DNA of 64,000 bases from Sphingomonas carotinifaciens (lineage in GTDB: Bacteria > Pseudomonadota > Alphaproteobacteria > Sphingomonadales > Sphingomonadaceae), in the NCBI RefSeq assembly GCF_009789535.1, contig NZ_WSUT01000005.1, forward strand, positions 1,549,501 to 1,613,500, written 5' to 3'. This document shows, one piece after another, positions 26,109-34,646 of this stretch. The first letter of the stretch is position 1. Every line of letters starts with the position of its first letter. Made by a program: the position numbers and the translations under genes. Below the pieces are notes generated by a model. It searched no databases. It was not told the DNA's origin and saw only the letters and a list, made by a program, of their open reading frames with translations.

Positions 26109-27816
26109 ACGGCCTGTCCTCGAGCTGCCGGTAGATGACGACCCCGGCGCCTGTTCGGTGCCGCGGGGCGGCGGTTGGCGGCCAGGTGCGCGGTGGGCAC
26201 GCGAGGGCCTGCGTTCCCGCGCCGACGTCGAGACGCAGATCGCGGCGCTGCCAACGCATGCACAGCCGCCGATGCGCGAGCTCGGCCGGCGATCGGAGGC
26301 AGCAAGCCACCCTTATAAGACCGTAATCACAGGGCATCCGACGCCGAAAGCATCGCCGTTGGATATTAAAAGCAATGGCTTTCCGCCTTTGGCGCTTATC
26401 GGGAAGGCGGGCCGGCGCGAGGAGGTGGTTGCTGCCTGCGAAGGTGCACGGGCGCTCGGTATTCATCTCGGTATGGCTGCGACCCATGCGCGCGCTCTCG
26501 TATCGGATCTCGACTTCCGTCCGGCCGAGCCGGAGGCTGATGCGGCACTCCTCGACCGCCTGGCGCTGTTCGCGGTTCGGCGCTGGTCGCCGATTGCTGC
26601 TGTCACGCCCGCCGATGGGCTCTGGATCGACCTTGCTGGCTGCGCGCATCTGCATGGTGGTGAGGAGCGGTTCTGCAGGCGGCTGATCGCTTTCTGCCGT
26701 CGTGCCGGCTTCACCGCACGCGTGGCCGTCGCTGATACGGCAGGGGCGGCCCATGCCCTCGCTCGCTTCGGCCGCAGCGAGCTGACCCGCGTCGAGCCGG
26801 GTGCAACCGCCAGTGCGATCTCGCCGCTGCCGATCGTCGCCTTGCGCTTGGCGCCGAGCGCCATCAGCGCTGCCAAACGCTTCGGCTTCGAGACAGTAGC
26901 GGATCTGCTGCCGGTCGCGCGTGGGCCACTGGCGCGTCGGCTCGGTCTGCCGGCAATCACGCGTCTGGACCAGGCGCTCGGCGCCGTGGCCGAGCCAATC
27001 ACCCCGCGCGAGGATGCCGAAGTTCCGATGGTCGAGCGTCGCCTCCTTGAGCCGATCGGCACAGCCGAGGCGATCGAACAGGTTATGGGCGACCTGCTGA
27101 ACGATCTTGCGCAGGTCCTGCAAGCGCGAGGCTTAGGGGCACGGGCACTCCGCCTCACGGCCTTGCGCGTCGACGGCACGGAACAGGTCGTGGGCGTCGG
27201 CACGTCGCGGCCGACGCGCGAGGTATCGCACCTTCTCAGGCTTCTGAAGCTCAGGATCGAGCGGATCGACCCTGGCATGGGCCTCGAGCAATTCTGGCTG
27301 GTCGCGCCGCATACCGAACCGCTGGATGCGGTCGACCTTGGCGCGGTCCTCGCCGGCGAGGCGCTGGTGCGGGACCCGGCGCGTCTGGTCGACGTCATCG
27401 CTGGCAGGATTGGAGGCTATGCCGTCTACCGGCTTGCGCCCGTCGAAAGCCATGTGCCGGAGCGGGCCGTCACCCGCTCCGACCCGGTGGAGATGCCAGG
27501 ATCATGGCCGGCATGGAAGCGCCCGATCCGCCTCTTTGCCCGGCCGGAGCCGCTGGCGCGCGTGATAGCGCTGATGCCGGACCAGCCACCACGTCGGTTC
27601 GAATGGCGCGGCAAGACCTACAAGATCGTCGCCGGCGATGGCCCCGAGCGGGTCCATGGCGAATGGTGGCGCCGCGATGCCGAGGTGTGGGCGGTGCGGG
27701 ACTATTACCGTGTCGAGGACGATGCGGGCGGCCGCTACTGGGTCTTCCGACGCGGTGACGGTTTCGAGGAAGAGACGGGCGACCTGTCCTGGTGGATGCA
27801 CGGGGTCTTCGGATGA
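26023..27816 (+). CDS. imuB: ImuB, Y-family polymerase-like mutasome hub
   Basis: A 597-residue inactive Y-family polymerase. It opens [19 protein letters not shown] and keeps the palm/finger region ([36 protein letters not shown]), but the catalytic acidic residues are not conserved, as usual for ImuB. It links the beta clamp, ImuA and DnaE2. GGAGGG precedes the ATG at 26023; an ATG five codons upstream is less favoured. It overlaps imuA by 86 bp and dnaE2 by 4 bp. Confidence 0.92.
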   Translation: MRRVVSLFLPDLAIERLRRLERSASRQPERPVLELPVDDDPGACSVPRGGGWRPGARWAREGLRSRADVETQIAALPTHAQPPMRELGRRSEAASHPYKTVITGHPTPKASPLDIKSNGFPPLALIGKAGRREEVVAACEGARALGIHLGMAATHARALVSDLDFRPAEPEADAALLDRLALFAVRRWSPIAAVTPADGLWIDLAGCAHLHGGEERFCRRLIAFCRRAGFTARVAVADTAGAAHALARFGRSELTRVEPGATASAISPLPIVALRLAPSAISAAKRFGFETVADLLPVARGPLARRLGLPAITRLDQALGAVAEPITPREDAEVPMVERRLLEPIGTAEAIEQVMGDLLNDLAQVLQARGLGARALRLTALRVDGTEQVVGVGTSRPTREVSHLLRLLKLRIERIDPGMGLEQFWLVAPHTEPLDAVDLGAVLAGEALVRDPARLVDVIAGRIGGYAVYRLAPVESHVPERAVTRSDPVEMPGSWPAWKRPIRLFARPEPLARVIALMPDQPPRRFEWRGKTYKIVAGDGPERVHGEWWRRDAEVWAVRDYYRVEDDAGGRYWVFRRGDGFEEETGDLSWWMHGVFG

Positions 27817-30800
27817 CCCACTATGTCGAGCTGCAGGTGCTCACCCACTTCTCGCTGCTACGCGGCGCGTCGTCGCCAGAGGAGTTGTTCGCGGCCGCGG
27901 CGCTGCTCGGCTACCCGGCGATCGGCGTCAGCGACATCGGCACCGTTGGGGGTGTCGTTCGGGCATGGGAGGCGCAGAAGGCTACGGGCGTCCGCTCGAT
28001 CGCGGGCACGCGCGTCGATCTGTCCTGCGGCCGGCGCTTGTTGCTCTATCCGACCGATCGGCCCGCCTGGTCGAGGATCACGCGGTTGCTCACCGTCGGC
28101 AAGAAGCGGGCAGGCAAGGGCGGATGCCTTCTCCACTGGCACGACCTCGAGCCGTGGTCGGAGGGTGTCGTTGCCATCCTGCTGCCACACGAGGCCGACG
28201 AGGAGAACGTCGCCGCACTGAAAGACCTGAAGGCTATCTACGGGCGTCGCGGCTATATGGCCCTGTTCCAGCGGCGTCGGCCGGGGGACGCGGTCCGCAT
28301 CGATGCGCTGGCGCGGCAGGCAGGCGGGGCAGGGGTCCGTGCCGTTGTGACCGGCGATGTGCTCTACCATGCGCCCGAGGCACGGCTGCTGCAGGACGTG
28401 GTGACGGCGGTGCGCGAGAAATGCACCGTCGACGAGCTCGGCTACCGCCGCGAGGTCAACGCGGATCGGGCGCTCAAATCGCCCGACGAGATGGTCCGGC
28501 GATTCCGCGCCTATCCGGACGCGCTGCAGGCAAGCGTCGATATCGCGCGCATCTGCACCTTCGACCTTGGCGAGCTGGCCTATCAATACCCGCACGAGCG
28601 CCTGATCGAGGGGCTGTCAGCGCAGGAAGCCTTGGAGAAGCTGGCGACCGAAGCGGTCGAGCGGATGTTCGATGGCCAAGCGCCGGAGGCGTACACCAAC
28701 CAGATCGCGCATGAGATGCGGCTGATCGGCGAGCTTGGCTACGCGCCGTACTTCCTCACCGTCTATGCGATCGTGCGCGAGGCGCGTCGGCGCGGGATCC
28801 TCTGCCAGGGCCGCGGCTCGGCCGCAAACAGCTGCGTGTGCTTCGTGCTCGGCGTCACCTCCATCGACCCCATCAAGCACGAGCTGCTTTTCGAGCGCTT
28901 CGTGTCGGGCGAGCGCCGCGAACCGCCCGACATCGACGTCGACTTCGAGCATGAGCGCCGCGAGGAAATCATCCAGTGGATCTACGAGACCTATGGGCGT
29001 GATCGCGCGGCGCTGACCGCAGTCGTGACCCGTTACCGCGCGCGCGGCGCGGTGCGTGACGTTGGAAAAGCGCTCGGGCTACCGGAGGATCTGACGTCCT
29101 CGCTCGCCGGCCTCGTGTGGGGCTGGTCGGCCGAGGGCGTCGGTGAGAAGCAGGTCGACGAGCTCAACCTCGACATCGCCGACCGCCGGCTGCGGCTCAC
29201 GCTCGACCTCGCGCGCAAGCTGATCGGCGTGCCGCGCCACATGTCGCAGCATCCAGGCGGGTTCGTGCTGACCCATGATCGTCTTGATGATCTAGTTCCT
29301 ATTGAACCTGCCGCAATGGAAGGCCGGCAAATCATCGAATGGGACAAAGATGACATCGACAGTCTGAAATTTATGAAAGTCGACGTTCTCGGCCTCGGTA
29401 TGCTTGGGTGCATGAACCGGGCGTTTAATATACTTGAACAAGACAAAGGTATTCGTGTCGGACTGGCAGACCTACAGGATGATGACCCTGAAGTCTATGC
29501 CATGATCCAGAAGGCTGACACGCTCGGCACCTTCCAGATCGAAAGCCGTGCGCAGATGAGCATGCTGCCGCGGATGAAGCCTCGGCGCTTCTATGACCTC
29601 GTAATCCAGGTCGCGATCGTGCGGCCGGGACCGATCCAGGGTGACATGGTCCACCCGTATCTTCGCCGGCGTGAGGGGCTGGAACGGCCGGAATACCCGC
29701 GCCCGGAGCTGCGCGCTGTGTTGGAAAAGACCCTCGGCGTTCCCCTGTTTCAGGAGCAAGCCATGAAGGTCGCCATCGTCGGCGCGGGCTTCACGCCGGC
29801 CGAGGCGGACCAGCTGCGTCGCGCCATGGCCACCTTCAAATTCACCGGCGGGGTCAGCCATTTTAGCGAGAAGCTGATCGAGGGCATGGTCGCACGCGGC
29901 TATCCCCGCGACTTCGCCGAGCGAACCTTCCGCCAGCTTGAGGGCTTCGGCTCCTACGGCTTCCCCGAGAGCCATGCAGCCAGCTTCGCCAAGATCTCCT
30001 ATGCAAGCAGCTGGATGAAACACCATCATCCGGACGTGTTCTGCGCCGCGCTGATGAACGCGCAACCCATGGGCTTCTACGCGCCCGCACAGATCGTCCG
30101 CGACGCGCGCGAGCACGGGGTCGAGGTGCGGCCACCTTGCGTCAATGCGAGCCGGTGGGATTGCACCCTCGAGCGAACAGGCGGGCGCTATTTGGCGGTG
30201 CGGCTTGGCCTGCGAGTGATCCGCGGCCTATCGAACGCTGACGGAGCGAAAATCGTCTCCGCGCGCAGCACCACCGCATATGACTGCGTCGAGGACGTGT
30301 GGCGCCGATCCGGCGCGCAGCGTGCCGCGATCGAGAAGCTGGCGGACGGCGATGCCTTCCACAGCTTCGGTGCCGATCGCCGGCAGGGTCTATGGAAGGT
30401 GAGGGGGCTCGGCGAGGCTCCGCTGCCACTCTTTTCCGCGGCGGATCGTGCGGCCGAGACGCTGAGCGCAGAAGGTATCGAGCCAGAGGTGCAGCTGCGG
30501 GCGCTGACTGATGGCCGTGAGGTGATCGAGGATTATCGCAACATCCAGCTGTCGCTCCGCGCTCACCCGCTGACGTTCGTGCGGGACGAGCTGCGACGCC
30601 GCGGCGTCACCCGCTGCGCTGACCTCGCCAGCGTCCGCGACGGCCGCCACGTCGAAGTCGCGGGCATCATCCTGGTGCGTCAAAAGCCCGGTTCCGCGAA
30701 GGGTGTGCTGTTCATAACGATCGAGGACGAGACCGGCGTCGCCAACGGCATACTCTGGCCCGACCGCTTCGAGGCGCAGCGTCGCACCGTGATGTCGGCC

Positions 30801-31076
30801 TCCATGGTCGGGCTGAAAGGGCGAGTGCAGAAGGAAGGCGAGGTGATCCACGTCATCTGCGACCGGATCGTCGACCATGGCGACCTGCTCCACCGTGTCG
30901 GAGATATGTCCTTCCCGCACCGCACCGGGCGCGGCGATGCGGGCCAGCATCCAGGCTCACCGGATCGCGGGGACAAGGGATGGCAGCCCGAGCCGCGCAA
31001 CCAATACTGGCCGCCCCATGCGGACGGTAAGGATCCTGAGGACGTCGTGCGCTTCAAATCGCACGACTTTCATTGA
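27813..31076 (+). CDS. dnaE2: Error-prone DNA polymerase DnaE2 (ImuC)
   Basis: A 1087-residue C-family polymerase. An N-terminal PHP domain ([20 protein letters not shown]) is followed by the palm with [16 protein letters not shown], the finger region [10 protein letters not shown], and a C-terminal OB fold ending near 1020. It performs damage-induced mutagenic synthesis with ImuA/ImuB. The ATG overlaps the imuB stop. A stretch of about 240 bp near 29275-29515 is markedly less G+C-rich than the rest although the frame and motifs are intact, suggesting a recombined patch. Confidence 0.95.
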   Translation: MTHYVELQVLTHFSLLRGASSPEELFAAAALLGYPAIGVSDIGTVGGVVRAWEAQKATGVRSIAGTRVDLSCGRRLLLYPTDRPAWSRITRLLTVGKKRAGKGGCLLHWHDLEPWSEGVVAILLPHEADEENVAALKDLKAIYGRRGYMALFQRRRPGDAVRIDALARQAGGAGVRAVVTGDVLYHAPEARLLQDVVTAVREKCTVDELGYRREVNADRALKSPDEMVRRFRAYPDALQASVDIARICTFDLGELAYQYPHERLIEGLSAQEALEKLATEAVERMFDGQAPEAYTNQIAHEMRLIGELGYAPYFLTVYAIVREARRRGILCQGRGSAANSCVCFVLGVTSIDPIKHELLFERFVSGERREPPDIDVDFEHERREEIIQWIYETYGRDRAALTAVVTRYRARGAVRDVGKALGLPEDLTSSLAGLVWGWSAEGVGEKQVDELNLDIADRRLRLTLDLARKLIGVPRHMSQHPGGFVLTHDRLDDLVPIEPAAMEGRQIIEWDKDDIDSLKFMKVDVLGLGMLGCMNRAFNILEQDKGIRVGLADLQDDDPEVYAMIQKADTLGTFQIESRAQMSMLPRMKPRRFYDLVIQVAIVRPGPIQGDMVHPYLRRREGLERPEYPRPELRAVLEKTLGVPLFQEQAMKVAIVGAGFTPAEADQLRRAMATFKFTGGVSHFSEKLIEGMVARGYPRDFAERTFRQLEGFGSYGFPESHAASFAKISYASSWMKHHHPDVFCAALMNAQPMGFYAPAQIVRDAREHGVEVRPPCVNASRWDCTLERTGGRYLAVRLGLRVIRGLSNADGAKIVSARSTTAYDCVEDVWRRSGAQRAAIEKLADGDAFHSFGADRRQGLWKVRGLGEAPLPLFSAADRAAETLSAEGIEPEVQLRALTDGREVIEDYRNIQLSLRAHPLTFVRDELRRRGVTRCADLASVRDGRHVEVAGIILVRQKPGSAKGVLFITIEDETGVANGILWPDRFEAQRRTVMSASMVGLKGRVQKEGEVIHVICDRIVDHGDLLHRVGDMSFPHRTGRGDAGQHPGSPDRGDKGWQPEPRNQYWPPHADGKDPEDVVRFKSHDFH

Positions 31077-31079
31077 TCC

Positions 31080-31367
31080 GTGTCGACGCTTCCTCGGCAC
31101 CAGCGCGTGGTGATTGCGCTGTCGGTGCATATCCTGCGTGCCGGCGTGGCCAGGTGCTCGGAAACGACGGTCGACGGCATGGAAGTGCGCCTGGCGCTGC
31201 GCTGCCTTCTGCCGCACTGCCCTGAGCGCTGGCCGCTCGAACTTTACTGGGACGCCGCCTCGCAGGCGAACGAGATCGGGCGAGCCCAGGGGGTCACCGC
31301 AGCCTTCAACGGCATCGTGCGCCAGCTGCGGAAAGCAGGGCGCTACGAGGACGTTTCGCCGCTGTGA
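31080..31367 (+). CDS. Hypothetical protein at the end of the mutasome operon
   Basis: A 95-residue product starting at GTG 31080, 3 bp after the dnaE2 stop, and overlapping the next gene by 4 bp. It is basic, with a segment CSETTVDGMEVRLALRCLLPHC followed by a short helical C-terminus. I do not recognise the family. Spacing implies co-transcription with imuA-imuB-dnaE2 and thus LexA control. Confidence 0.55.
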   Translation: MSTLPRHQRVVIALSVHILRAGVARCSETTVDGMEVRLALRCLLPHCPERWPLELYWDAASQANEIGRAQGVTAAFNGIVRQLRKAGRYEDVSPL

Positions 31368-31603
31368 GCAGCCGGCCGAAGAACGACACTTCCTACCAAA
31401 CGCTTGGCGAATGGGCGGCTGATCGCGCCGACATGCGGATCGTCTGCGCGTGCGGCCGCACCATCAACTTTCCGGCCGAGCGGATCCTCGAACGGTTCAA
31501 AGGTGACGGTAAGGTCGCAAACAAGATGATCCGGCTCCGCTGCCGCGGCTGCGGGCGGCGCGGCCACGCCTCCCTATCGGCGATCCCGGCGCTGCGACGC
31601 TAG
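31364..31603 (+). CDS. Small zinc-ribbon-like hypothetical protein
   Basis: A 79-residue product starting at GTG 31364, overlapping the preceding stop codon. It has a CAC (CxC) pair near residue 28 and CRGCGRRGH near 60-68, a CxC...CxxC pattern that probably binds zinc, and a basic C-terminus. Function unknown; nucleic-acid binding is plausible. Fifth gene of the LexA-boxed operon by spacing. Confidence 0.55.
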   Translation: MSSRPKNDTSYQTLGEWAADRADMRIVCACGRTINFPAERILERFKGDGKVANKMIRLRCRGCGRRGHASLSAIPALRR

Positions 31604-31604
31604 A

Positions 31605-31862
31605 CTATAGGTTTGCTGGAAGCGGTTGTCCGTTCAGGCCTGCGGGCCGCAACTTGTTCTCGGCTGCTGTCTTTTCTTTTTCATGCTTTTTGCACAGGCC
31701 CTGCCCATTGGTCACGGGATCGTCTGACCCGCCCGCCCAGCTAGGGATAATATGATCTGCTTCAGTGCTCCTTTCCGAACAACCAGGAGCCAAGCAGTTG
31801 GGATAGAGCCTCATGCAATCCCTATGAAACCGGGCCTGCTTGCTCGAATTTGGCGCAACCAT
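31605..31862 (-). CDS. Small HNH endonuclease
   Basis: An 85-residue protein with CLAPGC...EADHIIPSWAGGSDD, TNGQGLCKKHEKEKT: a compact HNH nuclease with the Asp-His catalytic pair near 35-36 and His near 60. It is less G+C-rich than its neighbours. Only 23 bp separate its start from the end of the IS, so its promoter, or even an N-terminal extension, may have been lost by the insertion. Confidence 0.7.
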   Translation of the reverse strand: MVAPNSSKQARFHRDCMRLYPNCLAPGCSERSTEADHIIPSWAGGSDDPVTNGQGLCKKHEKEKTAAENKLRPAGLNGQPLPANL

Positions 31863-31902
31863 GTGTATCCCTCCGCAGTAGCTTAGGGTCAGGACTCTTT
31901 GA

Positions 31903-32292
31903 TCACAGCCAGAAGATGACGGTGGCAGTGAGGGCGACGGCAGAGAAGAAGGCCGTGGGGCAGCGATCGTAGCGGGTTGCGACGCGTCGCCAGTCCTTGA
32001 GGCAGCCCAACATGATCTCGATTCGGCTGCGGCGCCTGTAGCGACGCTCGCCGTACCTGACCGGCTCGTTGCATGATCGCCGACCGGGGATGCATGGCTG
32101 GATGCCCTTGGCCTGGAGGGCGTCGCGGAACCAGTCGGCGTCGTAGCCGCGGTCGCCGAGCAGCCACTGCGCTTTTGGCAGGTCGTCCAGCAGGGCTGCC
32201 GCGCCGGTGTAGTCGCTGACTTGGCCCGCGGTCATGAAGAAGCTCAACGGGCGGCCGTTCGCGTCGGCCACGGCATGGAGCTTGGTGTTCAC
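31903..32292 (-). CDS. IS5-family transposase, C-terminal frame (OrfB)
   Basis: 129 residues from GTG at 32292, but the family reading (RLIGRTKGG) continues upstream of it to the A5 run near 32332, so it is normally made by frameshift from OrfA. It holds the second catalytic Asp in GDRGYDADWF and the Glu in RSRIEIMLGCLKDWRRVATRYDRC. It ends 17 bp inside the left terminal repeat. Confidence 0.85.
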   Translation of the reverse strand: MNTKLHAVADANGRPLSFFMTAGQVSDYTGAAALLDDLPKAQWLLGDRGYDADWFRDALQAKGIQPCIPGRRSCNEPVRYGERRYRRRSRIEIMLGCLKDWRRVATRYDRCPTAFFSAVALTATVIFWL

Positions 32293-32312
32293 GCCGCCCT
32301 TGGTCCGACCGA

Positions 32313-32660
32313 TCAGACGGCCGAGAGGCCCTTTTTAACCCGCAGGCTCGATGCCGCGCGGTGCGCCTTCAGGTAGGTCGCATTGATCATGACGGTCTTT
32401 GGTTCGGCATCGCCTGCGGTCAGCCCCTCCATCATGCGCGTGAACACGCCTCGCTCGCCCCAGCGCTTCCACCGGTTGTACAGCGTCTCGTGAGGACCAT
32501 AGGCGCTGGGCGCATCTCGCCAGCGCAGCCCATTGCGGTTGACGAAGACGATGCCGCCCAACACCCACCGGTCATCCACCCGAGGCCTGCCGTGGCTCTT
32601 GGGGAAGAAAGGCCGCAGCTGCTCCATCTGATCGTCCGTCAGCCAGTACAGGTCGCTCAT
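32313..32660 (-). CDS. IS5-family transposase, N-terminal frame (OrfA)
   Basis: 115 residues opening MSDLYWLTDDQMEQLRPFFP, with RWRDAP and the segment that should hold the first catalytic Asp. Relatives read (V/I)DATYLKAH, but here it is INATYLKAH, with AAT at 32384-32382 coding Asn93. The frame ends shortly after a run of five A residues (32332-32336 on the complementary strand), a plausible site for a -1 shift into OrfB. Confidence 0.85.
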   Translation of the reverse strand: MSDLYWLTDDQMEQLRPFFPKSHGRPRVDDRWVLGGIVFVNRNGLRWRDAPSAYGPHETLYNRWKRWGERGVFTRMMEGLTAGDAEPKTVMINATYLKAHRAASSLRVKKGLSAV

Positions 32661-32787
32661 TCCGGTCTCCTCACGGAGCCTGAATCAGATCGCGACGCTC
32701 ACATCAATGGGTCCTGATCCTAGCCACCAGACGATACCGGCTCAAATTTGTCTATGCCGCTTAGTCTAAATCTAGTTCTGCAGCGGC

Positions 32788-32808
32788 CAAATCCTGTCCC
32801 CGCAACCA
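32788..32808 (+). other. tRNA 3'-end remnant, probable attR of an island integrated at tRNA-fMet
   Basis: The sequence is the T-loop 3' half, T-stem, acceptor strand and encoded CCA of an initiator tRNA gene, ending TCCTGTCCCCGCAACCA. The rest of the tRNA is absent: the sequence upstream does not form the anticodon or D arms, and the 5' half of the T stem is not matched. A strong terminator follows 12 bp later, as after a normal tRNA gene. Tyrosine integrases recombine at exactly this part of tRNA genes, leaving such a fragment at the distal junction. Confidence 0.6.
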
Positions 32809-32819
32809 ACTTCATTTGC

Positions 32820-32853
32820 AACGCCTCGGAAGCCACCGCTTCCGAGGCGTTTT
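32820..32853 (+). terminator. Rho-independent terminator downstream of the tRNA remnant
   Basis: A perfect 13-bp stem (ACGCCTCGGAAGC / GCTTCCGAGGCGT, extended by one A-T pair) with loop CACC and a TTTT tail. Probably the original terminator of the tRNA gene whose 3' end precedes it. Confidence 0.9.
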
Positions 32854-32937
32854 GCATGTCTGTGCTCGCGCTCAGCTCCAGCATCGACGCCAACTCGCCG
32901 CGCAGCTCGGTCGTCAGGTCTCCCCCTCTGGCCGTAA

Positions 32938-33298
32938 GGCTAGGACTCGTTGATCACAGTCAGAAGATGACGGTGGCATCCTTGGCGACGGCGGAGAAGA
33001 AGGCAGTGGGGCAGCGGTCGTAGCGCGTGGTGACTCGGTGCCAGTCCTTCAGACGGCCGAACATGATCTCGATGCGGCTGCGGTGCCGATAGCGGCGCTT
33101 GTCGTACCGGACGGGTTCGTTGCGCGACCTGGGGCCCGGGATGCAGGGCTCGATGCCCTTCGACTGCAAGGCGTCCCTGAACCAGTCGGCGTCATGGCCG
33201 CGGTCGCCGAGCAGCCACTGCGCCTTGGGTATGTCGTCGAGCAGCGCTGCCGCACCGGTGTAGTCGCTGACCTGGCTTGCGGTCATGAAGAAGCTCAA
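32938..33298 (-). mobile_element. Truncated second copy of an IS5/IS427-like element
   Basis: A diverged relative of the IS at 31886: it begins with a terminal repeat resembling GGCTAGGACTCGTTGATCAC and follows the same sequence until AAGAAGCTCAA at about 33298, where similarity stops abruptly. The promoter-proximal half and the other terminal repeat are missing. Confidence 0.8.
32960..33298 (-). pseudogene. Transposase remnant (C-terminal part only)
   Basis: About 112 residues matching OrfB of the neighbouring IS (SFFMTASQVSDYTGAAALLDD, GDRGHDADWFRDAL, RSRIEIMFGRLKDW), with no start codon of its own and no OrfA. Non-functional fragment. Confidence 0.85.
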
Positions 33299-33689
33299 GG
33301 GACATCCAGCGGCAGCCTTGGGTCGTTTATTGCTCGATCCTTATCTGAAAACCCTGCCGCTCGCTTAAGCCGCCTTTCAAAACCGTGTCTTGAATCAGCG
33401 ACGTGCTGCACCAACAAGCGTTGTTCATGAAGCCCGGCATGACAGGCGGATTGACGCTAACCATCTGCGGCCTGAGTGAAGTATGACACGGTTTCGGTAC
33501 GCGTTTCTGCACTAACCGCAGCAATGGTTTCGTTCCGAAACGACCGTGACCATGGCGGATTCAGTGCTGCACAACGCCGGATCACGATGCAACATATACG
33601 CCTGCCTGCCTGCGCATGTCCGGCTTCCTTATAACCCGCTTGCATTCGTTACGGGAGGAGATAGCTTGTCATATAACTAAGGAGGCGTG
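33299..33689. other. Non-coding stretch of 391 bp upstream of the sugar-acid locus
   Basis: No gene is supported. The last 60 bp are A+T-rich and hold a candidate regulator site (33666-33679) and the ribosome site AAGGAGG of the following gene. The rest shows no recognisable feature. Confidence 0.5.
33666..33679. promoter_or_regulatory. Candidate FadR/GntR-type operator before the DUF4861 gene
   Basis: TTGTCATATAACTA resembles, at 11 of 14 positions, the reverse complement of the site at 36780-36793 (TTGTAGGATAACTA). It sits immediately before the ribosome site of the DUF4861 gene. The regulator encoded at 36028-36759 is the obvious candidate. Confidence 0.4.
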
Positions 33690-34646
33690 ATGATCCAGCG
33701 CTGGAGAAGCCTGTTTATGCGTGGTGTGCCCGTGATGGCGATCATGGTCTTGGGTGGCTCAGGCTTGGATGCGCAGCAACAGCCGGCAACCGCCATGCCG
33801 CCGATCGATACGCAACTGCCCCCGCCAGCCGATCATAAGGCCGCTGCAGTGGCGGTGTTGGCGGATTATCGCCATGACGATCTGCTTTGGGAGAATGACC
33901 GCACTGCACATCGCATCTACGGTCACGCCCTGGAAGCGGTGGAGCCACCATCGGGATCGGGCATTGATAGTTGGGGCAAGCAGTTCGTCTGGCCCTTCGC
34001 CGATCGCCAACTGCGTAGCGGCGACCAGCATGGCTATCACGGCGAGGGCATCGACTTCTACAATGTCGGGTCCGGTCGTGGCGCGGGCGGATTGGGCATC
34101 TGGCACGACAACAAGCTGTGGACGTCGCGCAATTTTATTCGGTACCGGATCAGGACAACCGGCGGAAAAGCGGCCGATTTCGAGGTGGATTATGCCCCTT
34201 GGCCGGTCGATGTCGGACGTACGGTATGGGAGACGCGCCGCTTCACCCTGCCGCTCGGCACGCATTTCACGCGGATGGTGTCTACTTTATCGTCAAACAA
34301 GCCGGGCGAAATGATCGTCGGGATCGGTATCGGCAAGCGTACGACCGGGCCGATCGCGGGGCAGATGAGCGCCGATCGCACGCGCGGGGTCATGACGTGG
34401 TGGGGCCCGGAAGACGGCGCGCATGGCCGGATGGCGGTGGCGATCCGTGTCGATCCTGCAACCATCGTCGAACTGCGCGACGATGCGGACAATTACCTGT
34501 TCCTGGTGCGGGTGAAAGCGGGGAAGCCCTTTGTCTACTTTTCAGGCTCTGCCTGGAGCAAGGGGGCAGGGGGCTTCGACACCCGTGAGAAGTGGCAGTC
34601 CTATGCCGCATCGCAGGTGTTGGATTTTTCGGTGCCGGTACGATGA
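33690..34646 (+). CDS. DUF4861 family secreted protein (pectin/uronate locus)
   Basis: A 318-residue exported protein. A basic N-terminus and hydrophobic stretch (VPVMAIMVLGGSGLDAQ) form a signal peptide. DDLLWENDRTAHRIYGHALE and GYHGEGIDFYNVGSGRGAGG are DUF4861 hallmarks. Members occur in pectin and rhamnogalacturonan utilisation loci, and their reaction is unproven. The ATG at 33690 follows AAGGAGG by 4 bp; a GTG three bases earlier is too close. It overlaps the next gene by 4 bp. Confidence 0.8.
   Translation: MIQRWRSLFMRGVPVMAIMVLGGSGLDAQQQPATAMPPIDTQLPPPADHKAAAVAVLADYRHDDLLWENDRTAHRIYGHALEAVEPPSGSGIDSWGKQFVWPFADRQLRSGDQHGYHGEGIDFYNVGSGRGAGGLGIWHDNKLWTSRNFIRYRIRTTGGKAADFEVDYAPWPVDVGRTVWETRRFTLPLGTHFTRMVSTLSSNKPGEMIVGIGIGKRTTGPIAGQMSADRTRGVMTWWGPEDGAHGRMAVAIRVDPATIVELRDDADNYLFLVRVKAGKPFVYFSGSAWSKGAGGFDTREKWQSYAASQVLDFSVPVR

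Larger units (their letters stand above)
31886..32720 (-). mobile_element. IS5-family (IS427-like) insertion sequence, 835 bp
   Basis: Terminal inverted repeats run GGGTCAGGACTCTTTGATCA at the left end and, read inward from the right end, GGATCAGGACCCATTGATGT. Both ends are flanked by TA (31884-31885 and 32721-32722), a likely 2-bp target duplication. Inside, two minus-strand frames encode the halves of a DDE transposase, joined by a probable -1 shift. Length and layout fit the IS427 group. Confidence 0.85.

Noticed and set aside
31869..31900. Possible N-terminal extension of the small HNH gene into the IS
   Set aside because: The HNH motif is complete from the ATG at 31862 and the sequence beyond is IS-derived; I cannot show that anything was cut off.
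32721..32937. Searched for a complete tRNA gene here
   Set aside because: Only the 3' 21 nt match a tRNA; D and anticodon arms cannot be formed from the sequence upstream.
34592..34642. Upstream in-frame start for the DUF2264 protein
   Set aside because: It would place 17 codons inside the DUF4861 gene; the overlapping ATGA start at 34643 or the Tat-signal ATG at 34676 is far more plausible.
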